Assembly (NCBI RefSeq): GCF_010015445.1
Contig: NC_053114.1
Location: 25,811,579-25,875,578 of the forward strand
Length of the DNA stretch: 64,000 nucleotides
From: Perca fluviatilis
Taxonomy: Eukaryota; Chordata; Actinopteri; Perciformes; Percidae
Direction: 5' to 3'
The notes under the pieces: generated by a model
What the model saw: only the letters and a program-made list of their open reading frames with translations
Told to the model about the DNA's origin: nothing
Database searches by the model: none
Position numbers and translations under genes: made by a program
Part shown: in pieces, positions 33,316 to 46,840 of the stretch
Layout of the letters: each line of letters starts with the position of its first letter
Position numbering within the stretch: the first letter of the stretch is position 1

Positions 33316-36300
33316 TTAATGGATGAAAGGCATTCGCTCCTTGCTGTCGTTGTCTCCTTCTGGCTCCTCTTCTTCCTCTCCTGCCTCACTGGTCTCTGTG
33401 CTGTCGCTGGCCATCTAGTGGTTAAATGTTATTCAGCTGTCATTAACTGTGTACTCAGCTACCCATACAGAGAAACAGAGGTGAACACAAATGTGATTTC
33501 AAGAGATACGGTAAATGTGTAAATGTGTCCTCTACTAATGGGCAGCTGTATACAGGGCCTATACTTTCAATACAAGCTTGTCTACATATCCCATAGTGTT
33601 TCTAGGTGTGATGTTGATATCGCTTCAGGAACGACTGCTATTAAACAGGAGAAACCCCGACTCACTGCCTCCTCATGACCCTGACTGGACCTGAAAATGT
33701 GCTGTAGGCATCAGAAATGTTAAATGTAACTATTTATCAACAACAATGTAATTATATCAATATATATTACACAGTGAATCAGTCAACAAATTAGCTGTGT
33801 GGTTAATAAAGCACAGAGATGGGAACGCCCATAATCAGCATTATCTTTGTATGTTTACAGTGTTTCCAAAAAAAGCATTTCCACTATAGATGTGCTGTTG
33901 TTGTTGATGGATTCATTGATTTGAATGCTGCATATTGTGTTATAAATATGCATAGAGACTGCCCTCTACGGGTTGAAACACAACGTTTATGGAACCCACG
34001 CAACTTCTAGGCAAGCATTCATTCAATAGCATTCACACACTACTATTGGCCAGGCGTCCATGCTTACGCAAGGTAACGTAACCCGATTTATTCAGGTCCT
34101 ATCCCCTGACCAAAGAGTTATTCTAACCTTAACCACTGGAGGTCAATAGAAGTTGCGTGGTTTCCATAATAACGCGGTGCTGGCTATCCTCACCACTGGT
34201 TCTGTATTGTGCATTCTTTTACATCTGCCAATTTATTGCCATCTTCCCTACTCTTTCCTCTTACTCTGTACCCTTGACCATCAATGTCATACAATACTTT
34301 CATTTTTTTTTGTTGTCATTAATATTTATGACTATGATCAACTTTCTTATCTTAGTTTTACATGTATCTAGTAATAAATAATACTTTATACAGCAAGCTG
34401 TAACTGATAATCATACTTTTATAATGTGTTCATTGTGACATTTTAGACATAAAGTGTTTGTTCAATTCATAAATGGTATTTTATGCTTGTTTATATCATA
34501 AGCTGGCATACAGATAGTTAACTATCTAGTTACTAGTTACTTTAAAATCAATTCATCAGCCCCTCTTACTGTAAAAGATGTAAAGTGCGGCTGCAAAAGT
34601 CTTTTGCAAAACATTGTAAATCTTTGTAGAATTGCATTTATCGTTTTGATGTATGCTTTCTGATAACTTTATTCATGCAATTAACTTTCAAAACACATTT
34701 AAAATGTTACCAGAGGGGTGGGAGACTTCTCGACATCCAGAATGAGTTTTCCTATGTTGCCTCTGTCATGGATTCTCTGCATGGCCTCTTTTACCTGAGA
34801 ATAAAACACAACATTACTTACATTTTTACAACTTACTATCAAGAAAAAAACAACAACAACAACAACATACATATATCAACTCTGATATCACAAATGAAAT
34901 CTCATAAAATAATGACTCTTGACAATGACAACCACTTCCTAGTCATTACATACACAGAAACACTTCCTCAGCAGCTATAATTTAATTTTACTCTGTGAGA
35001 TAAGTGAATACCCTTAATGTTGAATAAATGATGCTAACTCACTGCTAGGCTACATCTGACATCGCACTGACCCTGCCTACAGAATTTATCCACGGAGGTT
35101 TCTATTATTTATCTACTTGTGGTCTATCTTTAGTTATTTTTATAATTAATTTGAATAGTTGTTTTTATTCTAGTTATCTATGTATATGTATTTTATGTTT
35201 TAACAATTTATAGTTTATGTACTTTTTAGCCTGTCTAAAGTAGGCTCTAATAGCAAATAAATTATGTCTCATACAATTTAAAATCCTGCAAAAACAAATG
35301 ATTTTAATATTCACATTCTGAAAAAACAAGTCCTCAGCTCTGTAAAAACATATTATCCTCATAGAGATGTTTATTTTTGTTTCATTTATGTGAACATGAA
35401 TGAAGTATGAAATAACTTTATACTAATTGTAATAAGGATGATTGATTGCATACTTCAGTGTAACATAAGACACCAACTTTTGCCAACTAGATACTGTGTA
35501 TTGTTCAAACAGTGTTACACCAGACTCCCCTTTTTCAAACAGATTTAGGCAGTGAGACTTTTCATGGTTCATATTTTTAATCAACTGCAGTCTGATATAC
35601 AGGTGAAACTCGGAAAATTAGAATAATCGTGCAAAAGTTCATTTATTTCAGTAATTCAACTTAAAAGGTGAAACTAAAATATTATATAGACTCATTACAT
35701 GCAAAGCTAGATATTTCAAGCCTTCATTTGTTATGATTGATGATGATGTTTGATGATTATGGCTTACAGCTTATGAAAACCCCAAATCAGAAAAAAAAAA
35801 ATTTGAATATTTTGAAAAGGTTCAATATTGTAGGCTCAAAGTGTCACACTCTAATCAGCTAGTTAATCCAAAACCCCTGCAAAGGGTTCCTGAGCCTTTA
35901 AATGGTCTCTCAGTCTGGTTCAGTATAATTCACAATCATGGGGAAGACTGCTGACCTGACAGTTGTGAAGAAAACCATCATTGACACCCTCCACAAGGAG
36001 GGAAAGCCTCAAAAGGTAATTGCAAAAGAGGATGGATGTTCTCAAAGTGCTGTATCAAAGCACATTAATAGAAAAGTAAGTGGAACGGAAGAGTGTGGAA
36101 GAAAAAGGTGCACAAGCAGCAGGGATGACTGCAGCCTGGAAAGGATTGTCAGGAAAAGGCCATTCAAAAGTGTGAAGGAGCTCCACAAGGAGTGGACTGA
36201 GGCTGGAGTTACTGCATCAAGAGCCACCACACACAGACGGATCCTGGACATGGGCTTCAAATGTCGTATTCCTCTTGTCAAGCCGCTCCTTAACAACAAA

Positions 36301-39300
36301 CAACGTCAGAAGCGTCTTACCTGGGCTAAAGAAAAAAAGAACTGGTCTGTTGCTCATTAGTCCTCTTTTCTGATCAGAGCAAATTTTGCATCTCATTTGG
36401 AAACCAAGGTCCCAGAGTCTGGATGAAGAATGGAGAGGCACACAATCCAAGTCCAGTGTGAAGTTTCCACAGTCTGTGTTGATTTGGGGAGCCATGTCAT
36501 CTGCTGGTGTTGGTCCACTGTGCTTTTTTAAGTCCAGAGTCAACGCAGCCATCTACCAGGACAATTTAGAGCACTTCATGCTTCCTTCAGCAGACAAGCT
36601 TTATGGAGATGCTGACTTCATTTTCCAGCAGGACTTGGCAACTGCCCACACTGCCAAAAGTACCAAAACCTGGTTCAATGACCATGGGATTACTGTGCTT
36701 GACTGGCCAGCAAACTCGCCTGACCTGAACCCCATAGAGAATTTATGGGGCATTGCTAAGCGAAAGATGAGAGACATGAGACAGAACAATGCAGAAGTTC
36801 TGAAGGCCGCTACTGAAGTATCCTGGTCTTCCATAACACATCAGCAGTGCCACAGGCTGATAGCATGCATGCCACACCGCATTGAGGCAGTAATTCATGT
36901 AAAAGGGGTCCAAACCAAGTACTGAGTACATATGCATGATTATACTTTTCAGAGGGCTGACATTTCTGTATTTAAAATCCTTTTTTTTTTTATTGATTTC
37001 ATGTAATATTCTAATTTTCTGAGATTTTGAATTTGGGGTTTTCATAAGCTGTAAACCATAATCATCAAAATTATAACGAATAAAGGCTTGAAATATCTAG
37101 CTTTGCATGTAATGAGTCTATATAATATTTTGGTTTCACCTTTTAAAGTTGAATTACTGAAATAAATAACTTCTGCACGATATTCTAATTTTCCGAGTTT
37201 CACCTGTAGGAGCAGGGTGCTGCAGGAATGGGAGAAGCGCAGCGAGTGCAATCAATTTCATGATTTTCTCCAACTCAATAACACACCAGAGCTAGCTTTA
37301 GTCTGCTATCGGTGTAGAGCACCACAACACCCAATGATCACATTATGGTAGAGTCCAAGTGGGAGTCTACATGGTTTGCATCTGCAAGAAATTAATAAAC
37401 ATACTTAATGAATTTACTGTGACATTTTCTCATCTACGTCCAACAACAATCTCTCCGCCCTACAACACAACTTGCAGGTCAAAACTTGTAAACAATAAAA
37501 CAACAATACTACTCATTAAAGCTTGTCTGACTCAACTGTGTAGAGAAATAAATCACACATCACAACAGATTACTCAGGATGCCGTATCTTGTTTTCTCAT
37601 TACAGTCCACACAAAGACACAACTGAATGTGTCCCTTTGTCTGGGAGCCATTGTGTCACAAGCATTCATTTGCTAAAAGCAATAGCGGAAATCAAGCCAA
37701 AAGCAAAAATAGGTCAGAAACTCCAGCACTTTGCTGCTAGGTAGCAAGAGGGGATAATATCCACTTGCATTGTAGGTGTAATGGTGTTTATCTGGTACTT
37801 TCAAACAATCTCTGCAACATTCTTTATGTAGTCTCCTAGTGTATCCTAAATAGCGTTTACCTTGTGACTCCCAGGTAAAGGTGACAAATTATTTTTTTCC
37901 TAACTAAAACTGCTGTTTGTCCAACAGCAGTGCTATTCTGTTTCGGTCACGCACATTCTACAACTTTTCATTCCAGAAAAAAAGGTTGCCATGGTTAACA
38001 TGTAAACTAACGCCCGAGTTCTCTGTCCAGGCATATGAACAAATGAGGCAGGCAGTGGCCCTGACACTGCATCCCACGCCATCCTCCCCTCTAATGAGAT
38101 TCTTCATAGGCAATGTTCCAGTGAATGGCCTGGCAAATCTGCCAAATTTATGGACAATAAGAACCAGGGGAGTTTCCCATGAGAAATGAAAATCTGGAGA
38201 TCATTTCATCAATCTGTTCTCTCTCTGACTGTAAAGTTCAGATATTATCAGCTTCTAGCGATGGATTACCTGCACTTTATCTGAATCTGATTATCTGAAT
38301 TCTTGGAGCATTTTGCTTGTAAAGACAGGATGTGTTAAATGCATTCTGATATCACTGATGGAAACAATAAGGCAAATTGATTTTAGGTCAAATGTATGCT
38401 GAGGAAATGGCTTTAGCTTACATTTTAATGGTACCATGAGTACAGTAATATGGAGCTATTGGAAATGGAGATATTGAGATAAAACCTCATTACCACAGAC
38501 AGTGGCTTTTATCCTTTTGACTCGGCAGTTCTGGTATTGCCTGCTGCCAAGAATAAACTTTCAATCAACCTTTTTTTCACAGCATTTTTTACATGTCATA
38601 GCAGGAAAAGCACTGAGCCATAGTTAACAATTGTTTTTTCCACCTGTGCTGTTCCTGCTATATGGTAGCCATTATGTCTGCTGTGAAATAGCTCTATTAT
38701 TTACTTAATGAACAGTGACTAGATTTTTTGTGTTGGGTTCAAAGTGCCAAATGTACAGGTCCTACACACCCACACACGTATTTTTACTTATTCCAGCTAA
38801 TTAAATGTCTGCTTAGGTTGAAGTGTTGAACTATGTCAGAATTGCACTATGTCACCAAACGTCAGACGTCAGGCTGCATGCTAGCAGCAAACTACATATA
38901 ACTAACAGCACAACTGTACAGACCCCCCGTCTCGTCCCAACTTTTACCCATTCTCATCTGGTCACCCTAACTATGGGTGTGTAAAGCCCTTAATCAATAG
39001 CAACTATTTTGTTAACAGTTTGTATCTGTATCTATTATCAGACCAAAGGAGGAATGTCCTAAAAGATACTAAAATAGCCTACAAGACATATGGTACATGG
39101 CACAGGTAGATTTTTCTATCTTTATGTGTCCTGTCTACTAGGGATGATTACTGTAGGCCCTGCAGGTATAGAGTTTGAGTTTTTCATTCGGCAAAGGTAC
39201 CACCAGAGATGTGAAGACCTAATGGCCCACAAAAGGGTTGTGTAAAAATATACAAACATTAAGATCTAGCCACGACTGTCTCATTAGGTTTGGGCTCAGA

Positions 39301-42300
39301 GATACCACAACAAGTGAGACACTCTCTCAGACAGACCACAGCCAGCGGTGTGTTCAAATGTCCCTTGTGATCCCATGAAGGCAAACTTTATTTACCTGTG
39401 AGCGATGTCCACCTGAACACAAATACCTGGAAACTGTGAAGCTGTCATGTGTAATTTCCTGATTTAAGATTAGGGTTGCGACCAGCACACAAAGATACTG
39501 AGGACCGCAACATATACACCTGTTGTATCCTGAGCCAAGCTCAAGACCTAAGCAAGCGGGCATTGCATTACTACTTGTTGAGGTAAACTGTATGTGAAAA
39601 GGCTATTTTGATTAGAATAGGTATGTGCAGATGAACTGTACAAAGACATGGAATAACCACAGTTAAAAGGAGACTTAACAAGTTTGTAGAAATCGAAAGT
39701 GAAGTGATTGACTTATATTGCCTGTTGGGCTTTGTGTGGGTGTGAAATAATTGTGGAAGATAAAGATGCAACCTACCCACCATCTGTGGAAGATTGTCCA
39801 GAAACAGCTGACAATGTCCCACAGAAAGCAACGGTGACAAACAACAGATGACATGCTGTCCGATATGTTTGCATAAAGTCTTCTCTTAAATCTTAAACCT
39901 GGTGTCTCCTGTTTATATAACCACTGTGACCAGATAATTTTTTATGTCCTAATCATTGACTTTATTCACTGTGTTAAACCCTCTTATCACCCCAGGGTCT
40001 TACCTCCTCCAGCGCCCATAGGGAGTCCACTACCGGCTTGATCTTCTTTTGTTCATAGAGACACAAGAGTTTGTCCATCACTGATCTCACAAGACTACAT
40101 TTCCTGTGTTTAAAGAGGAGGTTTAGGAGCGAGAATCCTGCTATGACTTTGTTCTCCTCGTATAGTTTAATAGGATTCACCTTCTCCACCTGCCACCACT
40201 GGAGAGAAAAAACAAAAACACAGGGAGACACGTTCATTCCGAGTGACTCATTTGTGTGTGTTTCATTTGCCATGAAATGATGAAATGATCATTGGGTAGT
40301 ACTGTTTCCTTCAAATGTTCATGACAGACTGCATCTCTGACTCACAGATTTTGCAAAGCTGAAGAAACTCTTTGTTTCCCCAGTTACCATGTTTGACGCG
40401 CCTGAAAAAACAAAAATAAAAGGATTGCTGTATGCTGTGCAAAGGCTGGGCAGAAGTGACTGGTCAATAACAGGCAGCCACAAAGCACATAGGGTGGATG
40501 TGGCAGAACAGTTGGCACCTTTAGACCCTTAGATCTGTGCAAGCATGCCGTTGCACATATTAAGTATAAATACAACTAATTAAATAATATCCCTCTAAAT
40601 CTGTTACTTGATTCACGAGGCTTCACACAAACTAAAGAAATCAACAGAGATCAGATAAGTATGGTAGCTGTGAAGGACAATACATTTAATTTGCAGGCTA
40701 ATGGATGGAGTATGTTTTATTCAAGTGAGCCTCACTATCTCACTCTCAGTCCGGCTGCCAACACATTTAATGAATGCAAGACTCTTTAAAGGAATAGTTC
40801 GACATTATGGGAAATACTCTTATTGCTTTCTTGCCAAGAGTTAGACGAGAAGACCAATACCATCCACATATCTGTCCATTGAGAATGAAGCTTTAGCCAG
40901 GAGATGGTTAGCTTAGCTTAGCATAAAGACTGTAAACAGGGGCAACAGCTAGCCTAGCTCTGTCCAAAGGTAACAAAATCCACTTACAAGCCCCTCTAAA
41001 GTTTTTTCTGAATAGCAGACCCCTGCTATGAATGACAGACGCAGTTATTTGCCTTGGACACAGTTCTGACTCACTGCATCACCCTGTCAGGTTCTAATGC
41101 GCTCTAGCTCTACATTATCCCTTATGTATCTTGTTTGGCCTGGAGTGGTGACTTCCTTACGTCTTGTTGTCACCAGGTTTTATGGACAGATGTTAGAGTG
41201 GTACGATCTTCCCACATAACCCTCGGGAAGAAAGAAGAAAAGTGTGTTTTCCAAAATGTCGGATTAACACTTTAACTGCTAATAGTAAAGCTGTAACTTG
41301 AAGTAAAATCAACTACACACAAATACACTGCAAATGTAGTTATTTCCACTTTGAAATTACTAAATGGAAAAGCATAGGTATTGTTCCCACCATAGAGTAT
41401 GTAGGTTCCCAAAGGCCTCAGCAGAGTCAGGCCTTTCGCTGTGTTCTCCCCACACAGGCAGTCCAACACAATGTCTACTCCCTCTGGAGAAATCCTAAAA
41501 CATCAACAAAGTAAAGGTTAAGTCCACAGAAAAAAATTATTAATATAATTTCATTTACCAATTATTTCGTCTGGAAATTAGAGCTGCAACTAATGATTAT
41601 GTTTCAATTATTGTTTGATCCATCAAATGTCAAAACATTTTAAAATATGCCCAACACATTTTCCCAGACCACATGTGAGCATTTGCAGCCTTTATTAACA
41701 TTATATAAACTGATTATCTTGGGGTTTTGGACTGTTGGTTGGACAAAACAAACAATTTGAAGACATCACCTCAAGCTTTAGGAAATATAGTTGCAGATTC
41801 ATGTTCTGTCTATTGTTGATCGACTAAATGTTTCAGCTTTCAGTTAAAGCTACAGATAAGTACAATCAGAGGTCAGCTTCGTACATTTACAGTGATGTGG
41901 CTTTATTAGCTTGTTTGTCTGGGAGCACAATGTGAAAGTGCAAAACATATTCTATAAATCCATAAATTCAGCCTGTGAGTCATACTCTGTAGCAGCTTCA
42001 GGTTTCAACCAATCATGGATTTAGTTATGAGCATGGATTCTCTGGAGAATAACTCTGAGAAAAAGTTGCAGTATACAGCCCACGTTTTCTTTGGACTCTG
42101 GCTACAGTTTTCATGTAAAGAACTTGATGTTTTGCAATGCCTACATCACTCCTCATTAGTAACATGCTTTCTATCATGCTACAAAAGGGTTTCATGATGG
42201 CACACAGCATCAATCAGACATAAATGTTTGCCATACTCACTAAATGCACAGAAATTAAAGAATGAAAGGCATGTTATTATCAAGGCAACTACATTCTGCC

Positions 42301-45114
42301 TTGTGGCCCTGGATACCTGCTTGGCTAAACTGCTTGGTGGTCTTGTGATTCCCATGGTTTTTGCCTTCTGTAAAAAGACTCATTTAATTGTACTTTGCTC
42401 TTGATCCTGAGAAGAATGTGTGGGCCAGAGAGATGAAAGTCATATTAATCCACTACCACTGTGGATATGTAGGCAGAAAAGATGAAACAATCACTGCTTG
42501 TGAAAAAAAACTATTTGAATCCCCATGCATTACAATCTGAAAAATATAACCATAGAGCGTGTTTCATATATGGTGCATGTAACCTGATTAAATGACTCAT
42601 AGGTATAGGCACAAATTGCTAAGGCTGGCTGAAGCAGAGGAGGCAGCACGGTTTTGGAGTTCTCTAAATAATCAAAAGCTTCAAAAAAAAGATTAAAACA
42701 TCGCAGCATAATAGCAGAAAACCTGCATCATACCACATCAAATCTCAGGCAGTGTTTGCTACAAGGTGTTTTCTTTGTAGTGCAAACTGGCTGACAGTGG
42801 CTGTGTGGAATGTGTAGGACATCAATGCTCGGCCCTAATTGGTTCAGTTGTTCCACATTGCCAGTGCGAACCTCAGCCCTACACAATGCTGCTGCTCTCT
42901 CAGATGAGCCGTGAGTTACCATGGGGACCACAGCCACACAGGACCAAATAAGGCAACAGGTAACATCTGCCTCCTCAGACAGCCCTCTGCGCTCAGTGAG
43001 GTCCACGTTATCACATTAGTGCACATGTATAACGTGCTACAGCGACAATGCCTGATGATGCCTTGCAATTCCTTTTTTGACATGAACAAATTAATGTGCA
43101 ACAAAAAACAGGCTCTTCAGCCTCAAATGAATCATAATACGGGGAAACTTTCTATGCTTACTTTTTCACTTCTTGTATATAATCAACGTTTCTGTCAAAG
43201 AGGTGAGTCACAGAGTCTTTGATGGCTGCATGTTTGAAACATGAGGCGATCCCGAACACAGTGACATTAGGTACAGTGGAGCAAAGCTGAGCCACAGCTT
43301 GACCCTGAAAATAGCAAACAGTTGCAACAAATTATCAATGCCTGAAAACACAGGGGTTTAACTCTAAATATACCAAGATCACACAAAGGCAACAGTATGT
43401 ATGTAATATGTATGCATGTGTGTATGTAGGCTACACCATGAAATAATAATCAAACATTCATAGAAAATTAGTTGTGTATAATATCTACATTGTATGAATT
43501 ATAATTAAATAGTTAAAACATTAACTGCTTTTTGAATAATTGTTGTAAGCATTTCTTTCAGTCATTCCGAATCTTAAATTACTCCAAAGAATGTTCAAGA
43601 CATTTTATTAAGAAATTATTTAAAATCTAGTTAGTTAGTTATTTCATTTTGTACAGTGACATAAACAACAGATATTAAGTAAAAACAGGAAACACTTCCA
43701 CTTGTAGGTAAGCCGTCAGTTTTAATAAGAGTTGTTCTGTGGCTGTGCAATAGTCATAAAAGAAATGGACTTACTACACCACCTCCTGCTGAGTGAACCA
43801 ACACTGACATCCCCTCTCGCAGATTGGCAACCTCAAAGAGCATCATGTAGGCAGCCACAAAGTTCAGGGAGAATGCAGCAGCCTCAGCAAAAGTCATTTC
43901 CTCTGGCATCTTGTAGACAAAATCCACAGGTGTGCAAACAACCTCTGCCCAGGCATTGTAATTGACAAAAGCCATGACTCTGTCGCCTATCTGAAAGAAA
44001 CATGTTGTAACTAATGTGAAACAAGCATGTGGCACGAAGGAGGGCGTAGATAGATTATAGATTCATTTTAATGGGTATCTCATTATTATTCTTACACCAT
44101 GTTTCTAGTTTTGTTGATGCCAATTTGGTTGCTCAGAAAATGACTTTTAACATTCACTCATCACAGCATTAGGCTACAGAGGTACAATCCTTAATGTCAC
44201 TAACCTCAAATCCTGTTGTGTTTTCACCTACTGACTCTACTATTCCAGAGCATTCAAACCCAGGGACAAGAGGGGGTTTTGGAGGATTATCAACAGTTCC
44301 CTGACGTACCATCAGATCCAGGAAATTCAAGCCACTGCGACAGAGAAAAATTAGGACCTTACAGTTTGTTGACATTAAATCCATCTGATATAATATTTGA
44401 ATGGAAATCGTGCATCTGAACTGTCTCCAACCACTGACAGCTATTAAATCAATAATACAGATACTTAGTATGAGCTGTTAATAGATTTAGGGATTACTTA
44501 TGTCATTATTATCAACAATGAGTCAATGGCTATTCACCTGTGAACGCAAGGTATTTTTTATTAAACAATAATATCCTAACTTTGAATCAGCCATACTGGT
44601 ACAGCTGTAATCTTTTGCAGTAATTATGAGCTAATCAATACTTTGAAAATGCAGCTATATATCAAACAGAAATTATTATTTAAAATAACTAAATCTGCTC
44701 TTCACGTTTGTTTATGACTGGTTCTCCAGCCAGCCAACCTCCTGTATTAAGACCTGTGGCTTTATGACTGCGAAAATTCTCAGTAAGATTCAGCGTTCAG
44801 AAATACAGTGAAGCGTGGCCATGAAACGGGGAGGCCAGAGCACATCACAATCCATAAGTAGCCTACATATACAATGCATCACTAAGTGTTTATATTTACC
44901 ATGCTTTGACGCGTATTTTCACTTCACCATCCTGAGGCTCGGGCATTGCCTTCTTGGTTACCCTGAGTTTGTTAAGACCTCCAAAACCTGCCAGTACCAC
45001 CGCTCGCATTTCTTTGGCATCGCCGGACGATTCCACGTTTTCTGTTACTTTCCCCACATTTTTGTCTATCATGTACTCGGTCTCCTCTGTCATATCTGCT
45101 CCTTCTTTAGCCAT
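33316..45114 (-). CDS. vat1l: VAT1L, vesicle amine transport 1-like MDR oxidoreductase (9 exons, complete)
   Basis: Exons: 44900-45114, 44205-44334, 43775-43990, 43162-43304, 41391-41494, 40346-40401, 40004-40198, 34711-34794, 33316-33414; 1242 nt, 413 aa (human 419). Member of the zinc-free quinone-oxidoreductase branch of the MDR superfamily. The N-terminal GroES-like half carries GLNFLDLMVRQG and PLVPGFECSGIVE. The Rossmann half has the nucleotide loop AGGGVGQAVAQL (residues 183-188 at the exon 3/4 junction) and LDCLCGENTAKG. The C-terminus is acidic and ends KERMPFIH; exon 9 opens with the conserved MASDSTETSEAGEEEE. The cytosolic function is poorly defined; in mammals it marks certain neurons. 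The start matches human MAKEG. Splice phases are consistent throughout. Confidence 0.96.
33988..34168. mobile_element. Short MITE with near-perfect inverted ends in VAT1L intron 8
   Basis: TATGGAACCCACGCAACTTC at the left and GAAGTTGCGTGGTTTCCATA at the right are inverse complements with one mismatch. The body is 181 bp and has no coding capacity. Superfamily unknown. Confidence 0.6.
35600..37206 (+). mobile_element. Tc1/mariner element, Tc1 group (1607 bp), in VAT1L intron 7
   Basis: Bounded by TA dinucleotides (35598-35599 and 37207-37208). The inverted repeats begin CAGGTGAAACTCGGAAAATT and extend about 175-190 bp per side, each with a second inner copy of the AGGTGAAACT motif, the IR/DR layout of fish Tc1 elements. 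It lies antisense to VAT1L. It encloses a broken transposase (35938-36925). The arms are very similar to each other, which points to a fairly recent insertion. Confidence 0.95.
35938..36925 (+). pseudogene. Tc1 transposase, DD34E type, disrupted by two small deletions
   Basis: Frame 1 (35938-36360) gives the N-terminal paired-like helix-turn-helix domains (GKTADLTVVKKTIIDTLHKE...CSQSAVSKHI) up to KEKKNWSVAH, then a stop. A second frame around 36360-36450 carries VLFSDQSKF with the first catalytic Asp. A third frame to 36925 carries QQDLATAH (second Asp) and NPIENLWG with the Glu exactly 34 residues later. Spacing against the Tc1 pattern suggests net losses of about 7 nt near 36355 and about 10 nt near 36450. 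All catalytic residues survive, but no single frame joins them, so this copy makes no transposase. Confidence 0.9.
37209..40003. other. VAT1L intron 7, right part (2.8 kb)
   Basis: No coding signal, RNA gene or named repeat recognised on either strand. Long introns beside developmental or neural genes sometimes hold conserved non-coding elements, but that cannot be judged without alignment. Confidence 0.6.
40790..41271. mobile_element. TTAA-bounded MITE (482 bp) in VAT1L intron 5
   Basis: TTAA at 40786-40789 and 41272-41275. The ends AGGAATAGTTCGACATTATGG and the inverse of CCAAAATGTCGGATTAACACT agree at most positions. It includes the block TTAGCTTAGCTTAGCATAAAG, known from many spiny-rayed fish repeats. 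No ORF. It ends about 115 nt from exon 5. Confidence 0.7.
41495..43161. other. VAT1L intron 4 (1.7 kb)
   Basis: No gene or recognisable mobile element. Short chance ORFs only. Confidence 0.65.
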
Positions 45115-45903
45115 GTCGAAGACCAGCTGCTCTCCGCTCCTCCTCGGGGTTCAGAGTGATGTGGTGGTGTGCAGCCTGTGCACAGACAGGCGCTGTATGG
45201 TTGGTTATCCATGGCGGAGCCTGAAATCTCACTGTCTACACTTTTATTCAATCATGCTGAGTGTGAGTTCTCGATAATCTTTTTTTTTTTCATTCAATTC
45301 ACAGAGATACTGATTAATTCAACTAAAGTTTGTCAAGAACATGGAATATAATTCATCCCTGTGTGACGTTACTGCCTTTGCTTGCAGTGGGCTAAAGTAT
45401 GAAGCGCACCATCTGCTGGCGAAGTGTTTACACGTATCGACTGTATATTAATAGCCTATAATTTAGAGAATCTCTGGTATAATGCAACGCATACAGCCAT
45501 AAAAATCCTTCAACAAATGTGGTGCCTTCGTGGTGCCTTCATGTGCGCTTGGGAAATGTATGTTGAACATCCTCCCCCACCTACAAGTTCATGCCATGCC
45601 TTGTCAAAGGTGCGGGACAGGTAAGCTAGCTAACGTTAGTTATTGATGTTTTAGAGAATGGGCAAAACACGATGGAAAACAGCGTTGGTGCAGCTTAAAA
45701 AAGGCTCACTAACGTTACATTAAAACATAAAATACACTCGTCAAAATTCCCTAAAATTACACGACACCTTAACGTTAATAATCGTCTCCGACATATTATC
45801 ACTTTATAATGTTGTCGTGGCTAATGTGGTAAACAGTCGCATACTTAGCTACACATCAAGGAGAAGCGAAGCCAAGTAACGTAACGGTAACTTTATTGTT
45901 CCA
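45115..45903. other. VAT1L upstream region
   Basis: Presumptive VAT1L promoter and 5' UTR side. It holds several TAACGTTAG palindromes (about 45633 to 45780). No TATA box stands out and no gene is seen. Confidence 0.5.
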
Positions 45904-46375
45904 TTATAGTGGAGCGGCTAAGTGCTTATGTTTGGCAGAATCGTTCAGTTTATTATACAAGCGTGAAAATTGGCATGAGCAGTCTCCATGGGTCACTTGA
46001 CAAGAAAATTGTCAGAGCCACTTGAAATTTCAAGATGGCGGCCATTTTTCAAGATGGCCGACACCTTAGTGGAGCAGTTAAGTGATATAGTGGTTTATTT
46101 GGTGATACAAGCATGAAAATTGGCATGAGCAGTCTCTGATGGTCACTAAACAATAAGCCACCTACAGCTACTTGAAATTTCAAGATGGCGGCCATTTTTC
46201 AAGATGGCCACCACCTTAGTGGAGCAATAGGCTTAAGAAATCATTTAGTTGGTGATACAAGCATGAAAATTGCCATGAGCTCTCTCAAAGGGTCATTTGA
46301 CAAGAAACCGCCCACAGCAACATAAAATTTCAAGATGCCGTCAATTTTTCAGGATTACTGCCACCCGCCATGTGG
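45904..46375 (+). repeat. Left terminal array, three ~150-bp units
   Basis: Direct repeats within the left arm of the element. AAGATGGCGGCC occurs at 46032 and 46182, each followed 19 nt later by AAGATGGCC. A more decayed match lies near 46332. Confidence 0.85.
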
Positions 46376-46840
46376 ATCTTTAAATGATACATTTTCTCAT
46401 AGAAATGTATTGGGTTCCTCAAAAGACTCTGTCAAGAGAGGTAGTTTGACTGTGTTTTGTCTGAATCCTCACCCATGACCTGTCCAGTTTGGTAAAGCCT
46501 GTCAGGAGTTGCCTCCCACCGGCATAGCTCTCAGGGTTCATTGGGTACACAAGCTCCCTTACCACGACAAGGTAACAGTCACAAGGGAGTTTTTTTTTTT
46601 TTTTTTTTTTAAACTAACAGTTATTAAACATGTCAAATTAATACTGAGAGGTGGGGAAACAAAAATAAGATTAATAAATTAGCACAGTTGTGGTGCTGAA
46701 CGGACAGTGCACCAAACAAAAAATTGAGCAATGACTAATACTGAATGTCAATAAGAACAGATCCAGAGGCAACAGCGACTCTGGCTGACACAGCCATGGA
46801 ACCATGACAAACAGAAAGTATCTCAAACAATACTAAGGAA

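Noticed and set aside
33199..33522. Plus-strand ORF with a hydrophobic stretch near 33.4 kb
   Set aside because: The hydrophobic part is the complement of the acidic VAT1L exon 9 (Glu-rich read backwards gives Leu/Ser/Phe).
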